From NCBI RefSeq assembly GCF_937616625.2, contig NC_065570.1, positions 67,793,665 to 67,857,664 of the forward strand: a stretch of DNA of 64,000 nt, read 5' to 3'. The translations under genes and the position numbers were made by a program. This DNA is from Mercurialis annua. Taxonomy: Eukaryota; Streptophyta; Magnoliopsida; Malpighiales; Euphorbiaceae. The notes under the pieces are model-generated. The model saw nothing but the letters and a program-made list of their open reading frames with translations. It did not search any database and was not told where the DNA came from. Below, piece by piece: positions 11,870 to 23,663 of the stretch (positions within the stretch are counted from its first letter, which is position 1; every line of letters begins with the position of its first letter).

Positions 11870-12243
11870 ATTCATGGCTTGTACTTATTTCCATTTTTGA
11901 AATAAAAGGCGATTTGGCGAAACAAATCTTATAGGCTCGCTCGAGACCTAATACATACAATTTAACAAGAGTCGTTTGAATCTTAGTTAAAAAAAATAAT
12001 TTAGACTCGTCCGAGTCAAATAAATAAAAGGATCCATTCGGACCTACAAATAAATTACACCAGCAGAAGTTTAGATTAACTTCTCAAAATAACAAACGAG
12101 TTTAGATTAACTCTACAACTAAAGAAAAGCAATGGTCAAAAGATCATTATATTAACAGAAGCAAAATTACAAAGGATCCGCCTACGATCCAATACAAAAA
12201 TAAGGCAAAAGCAAAAAAAATACAAAAAAGAAGAAAACAAAAA
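11870..12243. other. Spacer between pol and the antisense gene
   Basis: Non-coding internal region of the retrotransposon. It separates the convergent pol and antisense reading frames and probably carries their 3' ends. Confidence 0.5.
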
Positions 12244-14037
12244 TTAAGCCTTCTTCAGAGCATCTTGCTTCTGCTTATCAAGCTTCGCCTTCACCTCCTT
12301 CGCCAAAGAAGCAGGATCCAACTGATTGACTCCAGAAAGATCGACGCCTGGATTCTGCTCCCGCAGCTTTGCCCCGATCGCCAACCGGTACTGAGTCATG
12401 ACTTGGGAATAAAAGCTCCCAGAGTCACCCAATCGCCGGCGGAGACGCTCCTCTTCTTTCTTCAGATCATCCCTCTCCTTAGTGAGAGCACCTGAAGAAG
12501 ACTGTAGAGACTCGACTTCCTCGGACAAAGTTCGAACCCGAGCCTCTAAAGCGGAAATCTCCCGAGTCTTGGCAGATACGGAAGACCTCAGCTGCTGGAT
12601 CAGACCAGTCGCCTCGCCAGCCTCCTCCTCCATCTTCTGTCTCTCGGAGAGCCAGGATTCAGAATCCTTCTGAAGCTTCTTCAGTTGATCCACCGCATCC
12701 CTTCGGCGGCGCTCCAAAACAGCGATGGACTGGACCACCTGAGGAAGAAAGCAACAAATAAGAAAAAAGGAGAAGCAAATCATAATATAAAACAAAAGAA
12801 AAAAAAGCATACCGAAAAACCGCCGAGACAGGCGAACTCGGCCAAATTATCGCCATGTTCGCGATCAATGGACTCAATGTCCTCTTTTATCATAATATTC
12901 TCCATGCAAGCATGAAGAATGGCGACGTTTGAAAGTCGAGGCGGATCTTGTGCGTCCGCCCAAGCCGCAAACCGAGGTGCCTCCTCGATAGACACCCCAG
13001 AAGACTTCTTCTTCTTGGGACGCTTGGCAGAAGCTCCAGCCTGGTCCTCAGCAGGACGTTTCTGACCGGCGGTAGGCAACCCCTTCAGAGAAGGAGTTGA
13101 TTCCTTCGAAGGAAGCAAAGGCGACTCAGAAGTCGCAGCAGGAACTTGATCGCCGGAAGCAGGACCAAGATCCACCGAAGCAGGCGTTGGATCCGGTACG
13201 GCGATCGTAGACGGATTAGGAACGCCACTGGTGACCTCGCCCATATCTACAGTCATATCGACATGAAAATTGTCAAGCAAATGTTCAAGAGAAGTCGACA
13301 TCCTACAAAACAAAAACATAACAACAAAAGATTAGAAAAATACCTTCTAAAGGAAGACCCGCCAAAAGTATTTCACGGCGACTCAAATACTGTTCTAAAA
13401 GAACGCTGTACTTGGGCTTATCAAAACGACAATCCGACAGCAAAGACAGGGCGAAGTCCTTCTCCCCATCATCCAGATCAGGTACATCAGTAAGCGAAAC
13501 CTTACTAGAAGTAAAAGTCCGCGAAAAAGAGGAGAAAGAAGAGTGCTGAACCAAGAAAAACTTAGGGGTCTAACCCTTCAAAGAAGAAGGAAGACTAAAA
13601 AGAGATCGATTCGGTCGACCACCAGCAAAAATAAATTCCTCACCCTTTCGGCGGGAGAAAACATAAAAATAATTAAAAAGAGCAAGCGAAGGCTCCTGCA
13701 TCCGAACCCTACACGATTCCATAAAAGAACAAAGAAGGCGAATCGCGTTCGGATGCAGTTGACCCAAAGGAACACCTAAATTGTGACAGACCTCTACAAT
13801 TAAAGACTCTAAGGGAAACCTAAGACCCGCTAAAAGCTGTTCATGAAAAATTACTATCTTGGAGGGCGAATCGGTGCTATGATTCGCCCGATACGATTTT
13901 GCCGGTCTCAGAATAACATACGACTCAGGAAAGTTGAATTCCTCGGCATAACCGAGTATCTGCTCTCTTGACAAGGAGCTCCGGGTATATTCTAGCTCGT
14001 CACGAGCACCCTTCGCCCCCTCAGTTACTTCTGACAT
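12244..14037 (-). pseudogene. Antisense gene of the Tat element (Transposase_28-like, coiled coil)
   Basis: Three minus-strand exons are visible: about 14037-13344, 13302-12813 and 12738-12244. The first carries a domain seen in plant gypsy-type antisense proteins (FHEQLLAGLRFPLES, then GVPLGQLHPNAIRLL), which I relate to Pfam 'putative gypsy type transposon'. The second is Pro/Ser-rich with a basic KRPKKKK nuclear-type signal. The third is a long Glu/Lys/Arg coiled coil (SALEARVRTLSEEVESL). The exon 2-3 junction is in phase, with clean GT-AG ends. Exon 1 has an in-frame TAG at 13,570-13,572, at a point where relatives have Trp, and the exon 1-2 junction is out of phase by one base with the splice sites I can see. 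The gene is therefore damaged or my exon 1 model is wrong. Known antisense genes of Grande and Retand sit in the same place. Confidence 0.6.
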
Positions 14038-14182
14038 TTTAAAATTTTTAAAATGGGGGGGAAACACGGAGTGATGATGAAATTAAAACTCTAAAAGATC
14101 AAAAGATAGGAAAAGACGAAGAACAAGACGAAGAACAAGAAGAACAAAAGGAATAAAATCAAAACTGAAAACTACCAAGAAA

Positions 14183-14385
14183 TTAAATTAGCGAAAAGGT
14201 AAAATACCTCGCAAGCAAATACGCAGGATCGAAAGAAAGATAAGGAGCAACTTGAAAACGAGGAATCTTGACAGCAGAAGAAGGAAGCCACAGAAAGTTT
14301 GAAGAAATCGAAGATTTAGCAGTTGCAGAGAAAGCAAAGGTTGAAGAAGAAAGAAAATGAAAGAAAATGAGCAATTATATAGCCT
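14183..14385 (-). promoter_or_regulatory. Likely promoter and 5' UTR exon of the antisense gene
   Basis: Reading the minus strand, a TATATAA box lies near 14,372-14,379. A pyrimidine-rich, AUG-free stretch follows and ends at a good donor (GCGAG/GTATTTT) near 14,207. This looks like an untranslated first exon for the antisense gene, upstream of the ATG at 14,037. It would be transcription from inside the element, independent of the LTR. Confidence 0.4.
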
Positions 14386-14656
14386 GAACCAAAGAAACTG
14401 AAAAGACGAGATCCCATAATTACAAATAAGGACCAACTAATAGCGCACGAAGACACTTGTCCTTCATTCAGTCATAACCCTCTACTGATAAACAACACGT
14501 GGCAACGCAGAATCTTACTAAAGATGAAGCGTCGCCCACAAACATATGGAACGACTCGCCCGGAATACAAAACGACTCGCCCGTATAAAAGAACTCAGCT
14601 CCAAAAGAGCTAAAATCCACTAAGGCATAAATGCCAAACTACTTCAGCTCATTTGC

Positions 14657-14663
14657 GGGGGGG
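14657..14663 (+). other. Polypurine tract
   Basis: Seven G's lie 4 bases before the 3' LTR (GCGGGGGGGCTAA), the position expected for the plus-strand primer of reverse transcription. Confidence 0.7.
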
Positions 14664-14667
14664 CTAA

Positions 14668-15260
14668 TGATGGATACCGAATCCTACTGTAAGTATAATG
14701 GAGCCGAGTTACAGGAGATCCACTCTCAGGTGACACCGGACTCCCCCTGAAGACCGAAAGATATGAAGGAGATACCGAATCTCTAAGATTCGGTAACACG
14801 CTAATAAAGACCGACTCCCATATGATCCGCCAAGAGCGCGTCAGGTCCGGGATTCAGGTAAACGACTAAGTATTGAAATATTGTCCTATTCGGACACAAA
14901 CACTACATATGGAAAGATAAGCTCTACTTTAGGAAGATAAGACTATTTAGGAAGACGTTCCTAAATAGGACTCTTATCAGATTAAGGTAGATCCCGACAA
15001 ATCAGGAGAATATCTACGATACGGCCGAATCCCTACAAAGTAGGATTCACCTGCCTAATACAACTCTACTAGGTATATTCGACTACTATAAAAGGAGCAC
15101 GAGGTATGCCTAGAATCACAATTACATTCAGATACTCAAAACGCTGCTCAAAGCTCTAAACTGACTTTAGCATCGGAGAGTTAATCGGACAACCACCGTC
15201 CGGTTAGCTTCTACCCTGTTTTGCAGGTTCACTCACCGGTTCAGAAGGCAGACTCCATCA
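14668..15260 (+). repeat. 3' LTR of the Tat element
   Basis: 593 bp, the same length as the 5' LTR and differing at two positions by eye. It is followed by the TTTAT target duplication. Confidence 0.95.
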
Positions 15261-15265
15261 TTTAT

Positions 15266-16814
15266 GAATGATGGATTGTTATACTATTTATTTTTTTCCA
15301 TAAATAATGTTAAAACCATTGATTTTATTTTCAATCCAAACGATGGAATTTTAAAATCTTTGGATTTAAATTCCATTGATTTAGAATCCATCGATTTTGT
15401 TAAAATCCATAAATTTTAAAAACCTCAATCCAAACGGTGCTTAATGTTTTTGCTATGTATATTATGATCTTTAAATTTTGTTAGTTTTCTATATCATCTT
15501 ATTTAACTCGCTAATTTCGCTAACAATTAAAATAGGTCTATCTTTGCTAAAAAAAAATCTTTGCTAAATATACTCATGATTTGTTTTGAACTGACGTGGC
15601 GCGATGTTATTCATTTATATATACAAAATTTATGTTATGTGGCCTATACAACCTCGCGCAATGTCCATTACAAATGAGTTTTGGGTATAATTAGCAAAAA
15701 TTTAAAAGATGATGGATTAAATGAGCAAAATATAAAAATCGTGTATATTTGGCAAAAATTTAAAATTATAGATAGATATATTAATTCTGCCAATTTAAAA
15801 TGCAAAAAATGTATAGATAATCGATATTTTAAATAATTCATTACTAAAATTATTAAAATAGATTTTAATTTTATTTTGTTTTAATCTTTTATCAAAAGTA
15901 CCATTAATAACTTATGAGATATTATGGAGAGAAAAAGATTAAATTTTATAAAAAAATAATAAAAAGTTGCTGGAGATAAAAAAAATTCCAATTAAACAAA
16001 CATATCATAAATATTCAATACTTTAAAATAATTCATTACTGCAATAATTAAAATAAATTTCTATCTTATTTTATTTGAAGACTGCTATTATGAAATTTTG
16101 GTTTAACATTTTTTATAATAATTTTTTCATTTAAAATTACTATTTAAATTAAATAATTAATTTGATTATGCATAAATACCCGGGCTTATGGCTACTTTTT
16201 TTTTAATACGTCACTACATTAAATAGAATCTGAAACAGTTACATTTACAAGAAATTCGAGAAATTCGAAAATTAGATCCGATGACCTGACATGGAACAGA
16301 CTATTTACATTAACACGCATTGTCAGATTCGCAAATCTACTTATGAAAACAAAAACTAAATTGCTAACTGTTACGTCAATTAAGTACAGTACTCAGTTAA
16401 ACTTTTTTAACGCCCGCTAACTGATTTTCGATATCAGAAACTACATCCATAACCTCTGATCTATACCACCACCCAACCAATCCTTTTAAAAAAAAGGGAG
16501 AACAAACTTTTTATAAAAAATGACAACAAATTTTTCATATAGAAAGGACAGAAACAATTGAAAAAAACAATAAAAAAACTAAAATAACTCATAAACGATT
16601 CCATATAAAAGGTCTTTAATTTATCTTTGACTCGCTTTTCGATAATAAATATTAATCTTTTAAAAATAAAAATAAAAAAAATTGATATTTATTAAATTTT
16701 ATAGAATTAAAGCGTAACAGAAAAAAGAAGATGAATACCGCTAACAGAAAAATCAAACAATTGGCGATAGCCGGAGAAAAAATTGAAAATAAATTATTCG
16801 GGGTTAGAATATTT

Positions 16815-16817
<3 letters not shown>
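15266..16817. other. AT-rich intergenic DNA with old repeat traces
   Basis: Bases 15,266-15,440 repeat the words AATCCA/GATGGATT, also seen at 7,160-7,350 on the other side of the retrotransposon. The element therefore landed in an older AATCCAAACG-type repeat. The rest shows no gene. A few GC-richer patches (15,590-15,680, 16,240-16,450) gave no recognisable coding sequence. Confidence 0.45.

Positions 16818-16899
<82 letters not shown>
16818..16899. repeat. (GA)n microsatellite
   Basis: About 41 uninterrupted GA dinucleotides about 230 bp upstream of the TNL start codon. Apparent Leu/Ser or Arg/Glu ORFs across it are translations of the repeat. GA tracts near plant promoters can bind GAGA-binding (BPC) proteins; such a role here is only a possibility. 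Confidence 0.95.
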
Positions 16900-16902
<3 letters not shown>

Positions 16903-17094
16903 GTAATCCGTTCAACTATAGGGCTTACGGCTACTTTATTTAAAATAAGTTATCGTCCAAGATATAAAAATTAAAATAAGTTATAAAATACAAGTTTTTC
17001 AATCCAGCCAATGGGTGAGTTGAAAATTGTCAAATCTCGCCAATCCAAGCAGGCTGACACTATTATTGTGTAGTCATCTTTCTGAGTCGGCTTC

Positions 17095-17134
17095 CTCCTC
17101 CTCCACCTCCACCTCCACCTCCACCTCCACCTCC
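17095..17134 (+). repeat. CTCCAC hexamer repeat in the TNL 5' leader
   Basis: Tandem CTCCAC/CACCTC units run up to the start ATG at 17,135. The frame through them has no upstream in-frame ATG, so they are leader and not Ser-Thr codons. A short upstream ORF begins at about 17,011 and stops before this ATG. Confidence 0.6.
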
Positions 17135-20100
17135 ATGGCCAAACAAAATCTCTCTTCTCATAATTTGCATACTTGCAGCAGCAACTACCATGCTTTCTTG
17201 AGCTTTACGGATGAAGATATTAATTTCCTTAATCAGCTTCTTAAACAGCTGACCCTCAAAGGAATACTCACTAATGGCATTGAAGAAGCAAGGTTTTTAG
17301 TTGTTATTCTATCTGAAACCTATGTTTCTTCGGCTGGGTGCTTGGATCAACTCGTGCGGATCGTCGATCGCTGGGAGATCAACACGGAACAAGTTTTAGT
17401 ACCCATTTTTTATAAGCTAGATCCCTCTGATTTAAAGGATCAGATGGGTATTGTAGCTAATGTTTTTGCTGTACATCAAATGGAAGAGACGGTCAAAGTT
17501 CAAAGGTGGAGAGATGCTCTTACCAAAGTGGCCTCCGTTTGTGGTTGGGATTCACGCCATTGGTAATTCTTATTCATTTAGATTACGGATAACAATCGTT
17601 TTTTTTATATTGGTGACTAAATTTTAATTATTTTCGTAATTTTGATCATGGTAATTGTCTTATCTGTAGAATCAATAACTGCATTTTTTATGCATTTTCT
17701 GAAAAAGCTTAATTGGCTAGTTAATCGTAATTTGTACTTACTACTATGAGCAATTGAAACAGGGAAGATAAGGTCTTGGTTAAGGAAATTGTAAGAGATA
17801 TTTCAGACAGATTAATTTACGGATTATCAAAAGATACCGGTTATCTTGTTGGAATCTGTTCCCACATAAAGGAAATGGAGAAAACATTGTGCTGCAACTC
17901 CAATGTGGCCCATATGGTCGGAATCTGGGGCATGGGTGGCATAGGCAAAACAACAATTGCCAATGTTATTTATGATATGCTGTCTAGCAAATTCGAAGTT
18001 CGTTGCTTTCTTGAAAATGTTAAAGAGAACTTCAAAAAACATGGTGCAGCTTCTTTACAGCAGAAACTTCTTTCTATAATCTCATTTGGTAAAAGGAATT
18101 TCACTACAGGGGCCTACAACGTTGGTGTTAGTGTAATCAAGAGAATGTTTAGTCGAACTAAGCTTCTTCTTGTTCTTGATGATGTGGATGACTGGAGACA
18201 GTTGGAAGCCTTAGCTGGAGAACCTAATTGGTTTGGTTCAGGAAGTAAAATTATCATAACTACTCGCGACAAACACTTGCTACATGCACATGGAGTGACT
18301 GATATTTACGAGGTTAAGTGTCTACAGACAGACGCAGCCCTCCAGCTCTTTAGCCAATACGCTTTCAGACAAAAGAATCCCAAAATGGAATATTTGGAGC
18401 TTTCAACACGACTTGTTTCTTATGCACAATGCCTTCCATTGGCTTTAAAAGTCTTAGGGTCTTTTCTTTATGAAACAAGTATAATTGAGTGGCAAAAAGT
18501 TCAGGGTAAACTAGAAATTATTCCTGACTTGAGGATTCATGATGTGTTGAAAGTGAGTTTTGATGGGCTGGATGATTTGCAGAGGGAGATATTTCTTGAT
18601 ATTGCCTGCTTCTTTAATGGGGAGTTGAGAGAAGTAGTGAGGAATACTTTGGAAGCTTGTGGCTTCTTTCCTGACATAGCATTTGCAATTCTTAAGGATA
18701 AGGCTCTCATAACTACAGAAGATGATATGAAGCTGCGTATGCATGATTTGTTGCAAGAAATGGGTCATGACATTGTGCGACAAGAATCTGAAGAACCTGG
18801 CAAGCGTAGCAGGTTATGGATTCCTGAGGATATTTACCATGTATTGACAAAGAATACAGTAAGAACTCAACATAGGCAATAGATATGCATCTCTTACCTT
18901 ACCTAACAGCTTCCATTTGAATGTTATATTTTTGTGGTAATAATATTTCTGCTAATGGCTTGAAGGGGACAAGATCCGTAGAAGCAATATCTTTAGACAT
19001 GTCTAAATCCAGAGATATGCACTTAGAAGGCAATGAATTTGCAGGGATGGGTCGTCTTAGATTGCTCAACTTCTACGTATCTAATCCTATTTCTAAACAG
19101 AAGAAGCTGGATGATAATAAAGTGCACTTTCATCAAGGTCTTCAGTACTTTTCCAGTGAGCTCAGATATCTCCAGTGGCATAAATTTCCTTCAAAATCTC
19201 TGCCATTAAATTTTAATCCTGAAAACCTTGTTAAACTAAAGCTATTTGATAGTAAAGTAAAAGAGCTATGGGCGGGAGTACAGGTATGTCTTCTTAGATG
19301 TCCCATGCATATTTTGTTGCTCAATTGTTTGTTAGTTATAATTTTTATGTGATTGTCATCTATTGCAGTCCCTTGTGAATTTAAAAGAAATTGATCTCGC
19401 CGGCTGTGAATACTTAACTGCAATTCCTGATCTCTCGAATGCTAAAAGTATCAAGACTATAGATCTTAACCGTTGTAAAAGTTTGATCGAGGTTCCATCC
19501 TCTATTCAGCAACTTAACAACCTGGAAAAAATCAATCTTGCACACTGTGAAAGTCTTATTTCTCTTCCTGACAGGATTGATTCGAAATTTTTACGAGAAG
19601 CAACATTTACTCATTGCTCAAAACTCAAAAAATGTCCTGAAATATTTGGAAATTTGGAAGAGTTAGATTTAAGCTACACTGGAATAAGTGATTTACCTAA
19701 ATCAATTCAGGAGTTGAAAATTCTCAAGTTTCTTGATCTCCAAGGTTGCTCAAACATCACAAAGTTTCCAAATGTTTCACCCAATACAAAAATCTTATAT
19801 TTGAAGCAGAATGCAATAGAAGAGGTGCCCTCATCTATCCAGTTTCTGACAGGACTTGTTACATTGAAGATTTCTGAAAACATAAAGCTGTCGAGCCTTC
19901 CGAGTAGTATATGGAAGCTAAAATCTCTCGAACTTCTTGATCTATCCGGTTGCTCAAAATTAGAAAATTTTCCAGAAATATTGGAGCCTATTAAACTCAG
20001 TGAACTCTATTTGAGAGGAACGGCTGTTAAAGAGCTACCTTCAACCATAGAACACCTCAAGTCTCTTTCAAAACTGTTGCTTTATAACTGTAAACGACTT

Positions 20101-21025
20101 GTCAGCTTGCCATGCAACATCCGGAAGCTCTCTAAACTTCACTTGATAGATTTAAGGTATTGCATAAAGCTTTGTTCTTTGCCACAGTTTCCAGAGTCTC
20201 TGAAAATTTTGGCAGCAGACCAATGTGAATCACTGAAAACTTTATCAACCAAATGCAAATGCTGTTTGAACTCTCTGCATTTTGTGAATTGCTTCAATTT
20301 AAATTGTAAGGAAGATCTTCAATTGGCAATTCGGCTTATGGCAAGTAAGGTGTGTGCACAAGCAACTTTTAATTATCAATCTGTAATTTTATCTATCTAT
20401 ATTACCTCTCTTTTACACATTTTTATTTTGTATAGGCCATCAGGAGTAAAGCTGAAACTAAAATTCTTTTTCCGGGGAAAGAAATCCCTAAATGGTTTCG
20501 TGACCAAAGTACAGGATCTTCAGTTACCACGAAGTTACCTCTAAGTTGGAACGTGCTCAAGGGTATATCTGTCTGTGTTGTCTTTGAATTAGGGGATCCA
20601 CCAAGTTTGGAAGACTTCAGTACTGGATTCGATGTAAATGCTTTATTACTAGAGCTGAAGGAAGCTGCGAAGATGAAGATGTGAGAGCTATCATCTGGGA
20701 TTGGCGATGGTTTGATGTTGATATCCATTTAGCTAGGTCAGATCATGTGTTGATATGGTCTCATCCCTATACCACAACAACTGAAAAAGAAAAAGATTGG
20801 TTGAAGAAATATTCAGGCAAGGAGGCCTGTTTTGAATTCTGCTTTGAAACCTATTCTGAACTTCTAAACATCAGCATGTTCATGGTGAAGAAGTGTGGAG
20901 TTCATCTACTTTATGATGATGAAGATGAGACCATACTCATGCCCAACATATATCTTGCCTCTAACAATGAGCAAGACGAATTACCACAATCCAAGAGACT
21001 AAAACTTTCAGATGTAGTAATGTAA
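17135..21025 (+). pseudogene. TIR-NB-LRR resistance gene, degenerate TIR and frameshifted C-JID
   Basis: Five exons: 17135-17562 (TIR), 17763-18858 (NB-ARC), 18966-19283, 19369-20349 (LRRs) and 20436-21025 (C-JID). The NB-ARC looks intact: P-loop GMGGIGKTT near residue 197, kinase-2 LLLVLDDVDD near 278, RNBS-B GSKIIITTRD, GLPL-type CLPLALKVLGS and MHD-type LRMHDLLQEMG. About ten LRRs follow (LDLSGCSKLENFPEI style). The TIR starts at ATG 17,135 but is abnormal. The usual SxxWCLDEL helix reads SSAGCLDQL, and ~20 residues around the BB-loop are missing (GILTNGIEEARFLVV). In exon 5 the C-JID opens well (ILFPGKEIPKWFRDQSTGSS), but one base appears lost near 20,638. The open frame then stops at 20,682-20,684 (1,022 aa) while the rest of the domain (AIIWDWRWFDVDIHLA) continues in another frame to 21,025. 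An intact family member would be a nucleotide-dependent immune receptor with a NADase TIR. Confidence 0.85.
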
Positions 21026-21631
21026 TTGTGCAAGAGATTCTGCTGCAGAGAACTAAGGTATAAGCTAGCAAGTTGTAGTAGTTGAATCTGTATGTACTTT
21101 TATCAGTTTCTAAAGCCTTGAACTTTCTGAATCTGATACAGTTTTTCAAGGGCGGAGAAAAAGCTGTAGGCTTCTTCTTCTTCTTCCAGGAACTGAAATT
21201 CCACTCCGGTTTCATGACAAAACTAAAAGGATCTTCGGTAATGGCACAGTGCTGTTATTTCACTTTAGAAGCTTGCAAGAGCATTGTTCTTCAAGTATTG
21301 GATTAGATGTGGATTTTCTGTTAGGGTTGATTTTCTGTTAAGTTAATTTCTATTGAGCTGTAGGCTTTTTTTTTTTTAGGAAGAATAAATGACACCTAAA
21401 AGATAAGTATTTTAAAAGAACAAGAATAAACTCCGAATCATAGCAGTAAGATCCAGCAAATTGTAGTTAAAGAGATTGCAATTCACAAATGGAGAACTAG
21501 GATCTGATCCGTTACATGGAAAAAAAATACAGAAATTAAAGGAACTTTAAAGGATTCTACATTTCAAGATTTTTTTTCTCCGCATTTAAAAATCAATCAA
21601 AAAATTGAACTTGTGAGCATGGAAATCATCT
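21026..21631. other. TNL 3' region / convergent intergenic DNA
   Basis: Lies between the ends of two convergent genes and probably holds both 3' UTRs. No further coding sequence is supported. Confidence 0.5.
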
Positions 21632-23663
21632 TTACTTTGCATTTCGGTTGACTTTAAGATATGGCAAAGCTTTAATCACATTGTCGTAGTCACTGCGGTC
21701 AACTCCGATCTGCACATAGTTAGTTATAGCCACGTTAAATTAAGACAACATGCGTCTGTATGGAGGCATATAAAAAATCTAAAATCTGCAAAACGAATGT
21801 TGACATTAACGTAGAAGAAATATGCTTTAGTCATATAGGTAGGACCATAGCCGCTCAAAAGATAGCGTCCAGGAATGAAAATTATAGAAGTAGAGTATAG
21901 AACCACAACCAATCTGTCTTTAATCTCAACTACTAGTGACAAGAATTGAATTCCTTTTGAGAAGTTCCTTATCAGTTTTTGTTCAACTGCTAATTAACTT
22001 TCCTGCAAAAGTAACCAGACCAGACCTGGTTCTACTTGTTTGCTGCTGATAAGTAAACATTTATAAGTGTAGCTCAAACCATCAACATGATAATCACCAG
22101 GTTGACGCACTATGTATGTAAATTGTACTACCAGCATCTACCCAATTAACTAAGCAAAAATGTAAAAATCCCTTTGGCGTAACGCTTGTCTTAAGCGGAA
22201 TTTTTTTCAGCAATCTACTAGCATAATTTGACATGCCAACCACTTCAGTTTCTTCATAATATTGTGTTGTTTAGCTTCTAAATTAAACCCAAGAAGTTGC
22301 ATCTCAGACGCACGCAGTTTTGTCAAGCAGAATATAGGTAAAAAGGAAACCTATTGTCAGGTCGACAGCAATTGTTTATTGGGATACCATAAATTTTGGC
22401 AAGTTATCTACCTTGTTCCTGGCCCTATCGAACCAGCTCTTTCAGACCCTATCAAGCCAGCATTTTCAAACATGGTAAACAATATTTTAATATTACTATA
22501 AGCTCTTATACTTCTGAAAGAAAGACACTTCTTTTTTATCCTTAGACTAGCCCTCCCAGATAAGAATTTATACAGGTCAAATAAAAGCAACTCCCACTCG
22601 AGAAGTCAGACTAATAGAGGTCTTTTAGCGTCCAACTCATGAAAATGAAAGGAGAGGGGGCAGATGCATCTACTTATCTAATTTCCTCAAATTTTGATAA
22701 GACTGGATTCTTGGGGATATACAAAGAGTCTAAAACTTGTGCACAGGCTCATGCATTTTAGTGCAACCAGATTCAACTTCCTTCCTACCTAAAGAAAATA
22801 AAAGAATCTCTCCATATAATACTGTCACTCAAATCAGTTACGCTGATTCTTTGTCCGTCACTGTATTGTTTTTTTCTCTCTAATAAATCCATAAGTCTTC
22901 ACTCCAAATTTCCTTCTTGATAAATGCATACTCGAATCGTTTTAACATGTTGAATATAAAAGCACTATAGATTCAGATTTAAGAAAATGTTTCTCTCCTT
23001 CTTCATGATGGAGTTATTATTATATCAACATCAACTAATCCAATGTCTCTAAAAGAATTGTCTCAAGCTAATTTGATCAAACTAACACCACAAATACTGA
23101 ACAACACAAATTTAAATATTATATTAAACTAAACTAGGGAATAAACATTATATTAAAGTATGCTAATAAAAATTGAATAGAGAATGAATTCACCATTTTG
23201 GAAAGTCTTAATTTCCTCTTGGTATTTTTCTTGGCCAGTAAATGCTGCTTCCCAGCTCTCCTCCTCACTATCTTCCCTTTACCTGTCACCCTGAATCTCT
23301 TTGCCGATGCCTATAAACAAAAATGTCACCAAATTCAAAACCCAAACAACAAAAACCCAAAGCCCAGGTGAAAATAAGGGGAAAAGGTAGAAAATTGACC
23401 TTATGGGTCTTCATTTTGTAACCTTTAGCAGCAAAAACAGTGAGAGATTGAAGCCTGTGAGTGAGCGAAGAGACAGAACATGGTTGCTGAGTCAAAAACG
23501 AGTGAGACCCAGAAATGTTGCGGCGTGAACTAAGTGACAATGAGTTAGTGTTGAGCTTATTGAAAGGTGAAAGACGAGGTGACCCGGAAGAGAGGCGAGT
23601 TAATGAAGAAGATTGTAAAGGGAAAAACTTCAAATTGAAAGACAGCATAGTTAAGGAAGCCAT
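21632..23663 (-). CDS. RPL35: Plastid 50S ribosomal protein bL35c (precursor)
   Basis: Three exons, 23663-23400, 23310-23194 and 21709-21632, join in phase to 152 aa. The first ~78 residues are rich in Ser, Leu and Arg and poor in acidic residues, as expected of a chloroplast transit peptide. The mature part begins [11 protein letters not shown] and continues [36 protein letters not shown] and [16 protein letters not shown], the bL35 signature. bL35 is a small, very basic protein of the large plastid ribosomal subunit. The second intron (21,710-23,193, 1.48 kb) holds no gene that I can see. The last exon encodes only 25 residues. The protein would be imported into plastids. Confidence 0.93.

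Larger units (their letters stand above)
7357..15265 (+). mobile_element. Ty3/gypsy Tat-type LTR retrotransposon, full length, gag-less
   Basis: Two 593-bp LTRs bound the element, each opening TGATGG and closing CCATCA. A perfect 5-bp target duplication (TTTAT) lies at 7357-7361 and 15261-15265. Inside are a primer-binding site, one long pol frame, an antisense intron-containing gene, and a G-run polypurine tract just before the 3' LTR. By eye the LTRs differ at only two positions (CGGGTA/CAGGTA and TATGGA/TATTGA), about 0.3%, so the insertion is recent. Dual RNase H domains and an antisense gene next to the 3' LTR are hallmarks of the plant Tat lineage (Grande, Retand and Ogre relatives). 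There is no room for gag: pol begins 84 bp after the 5' LTR. Confidence 0.95.

Noticed and set aside
16652..16974. Open frames of Leu/Ser or Arg/Glu across 16,650-16,970
   Set aside because: They are translations of the (GA)n microsatellite and lack any other coding signal.
17027..17134. Upstream extension of the TNL with Ser-Thr repeats
   Set aside because: The extended frame has no ATG before 17,135; the repeat is in the leader.
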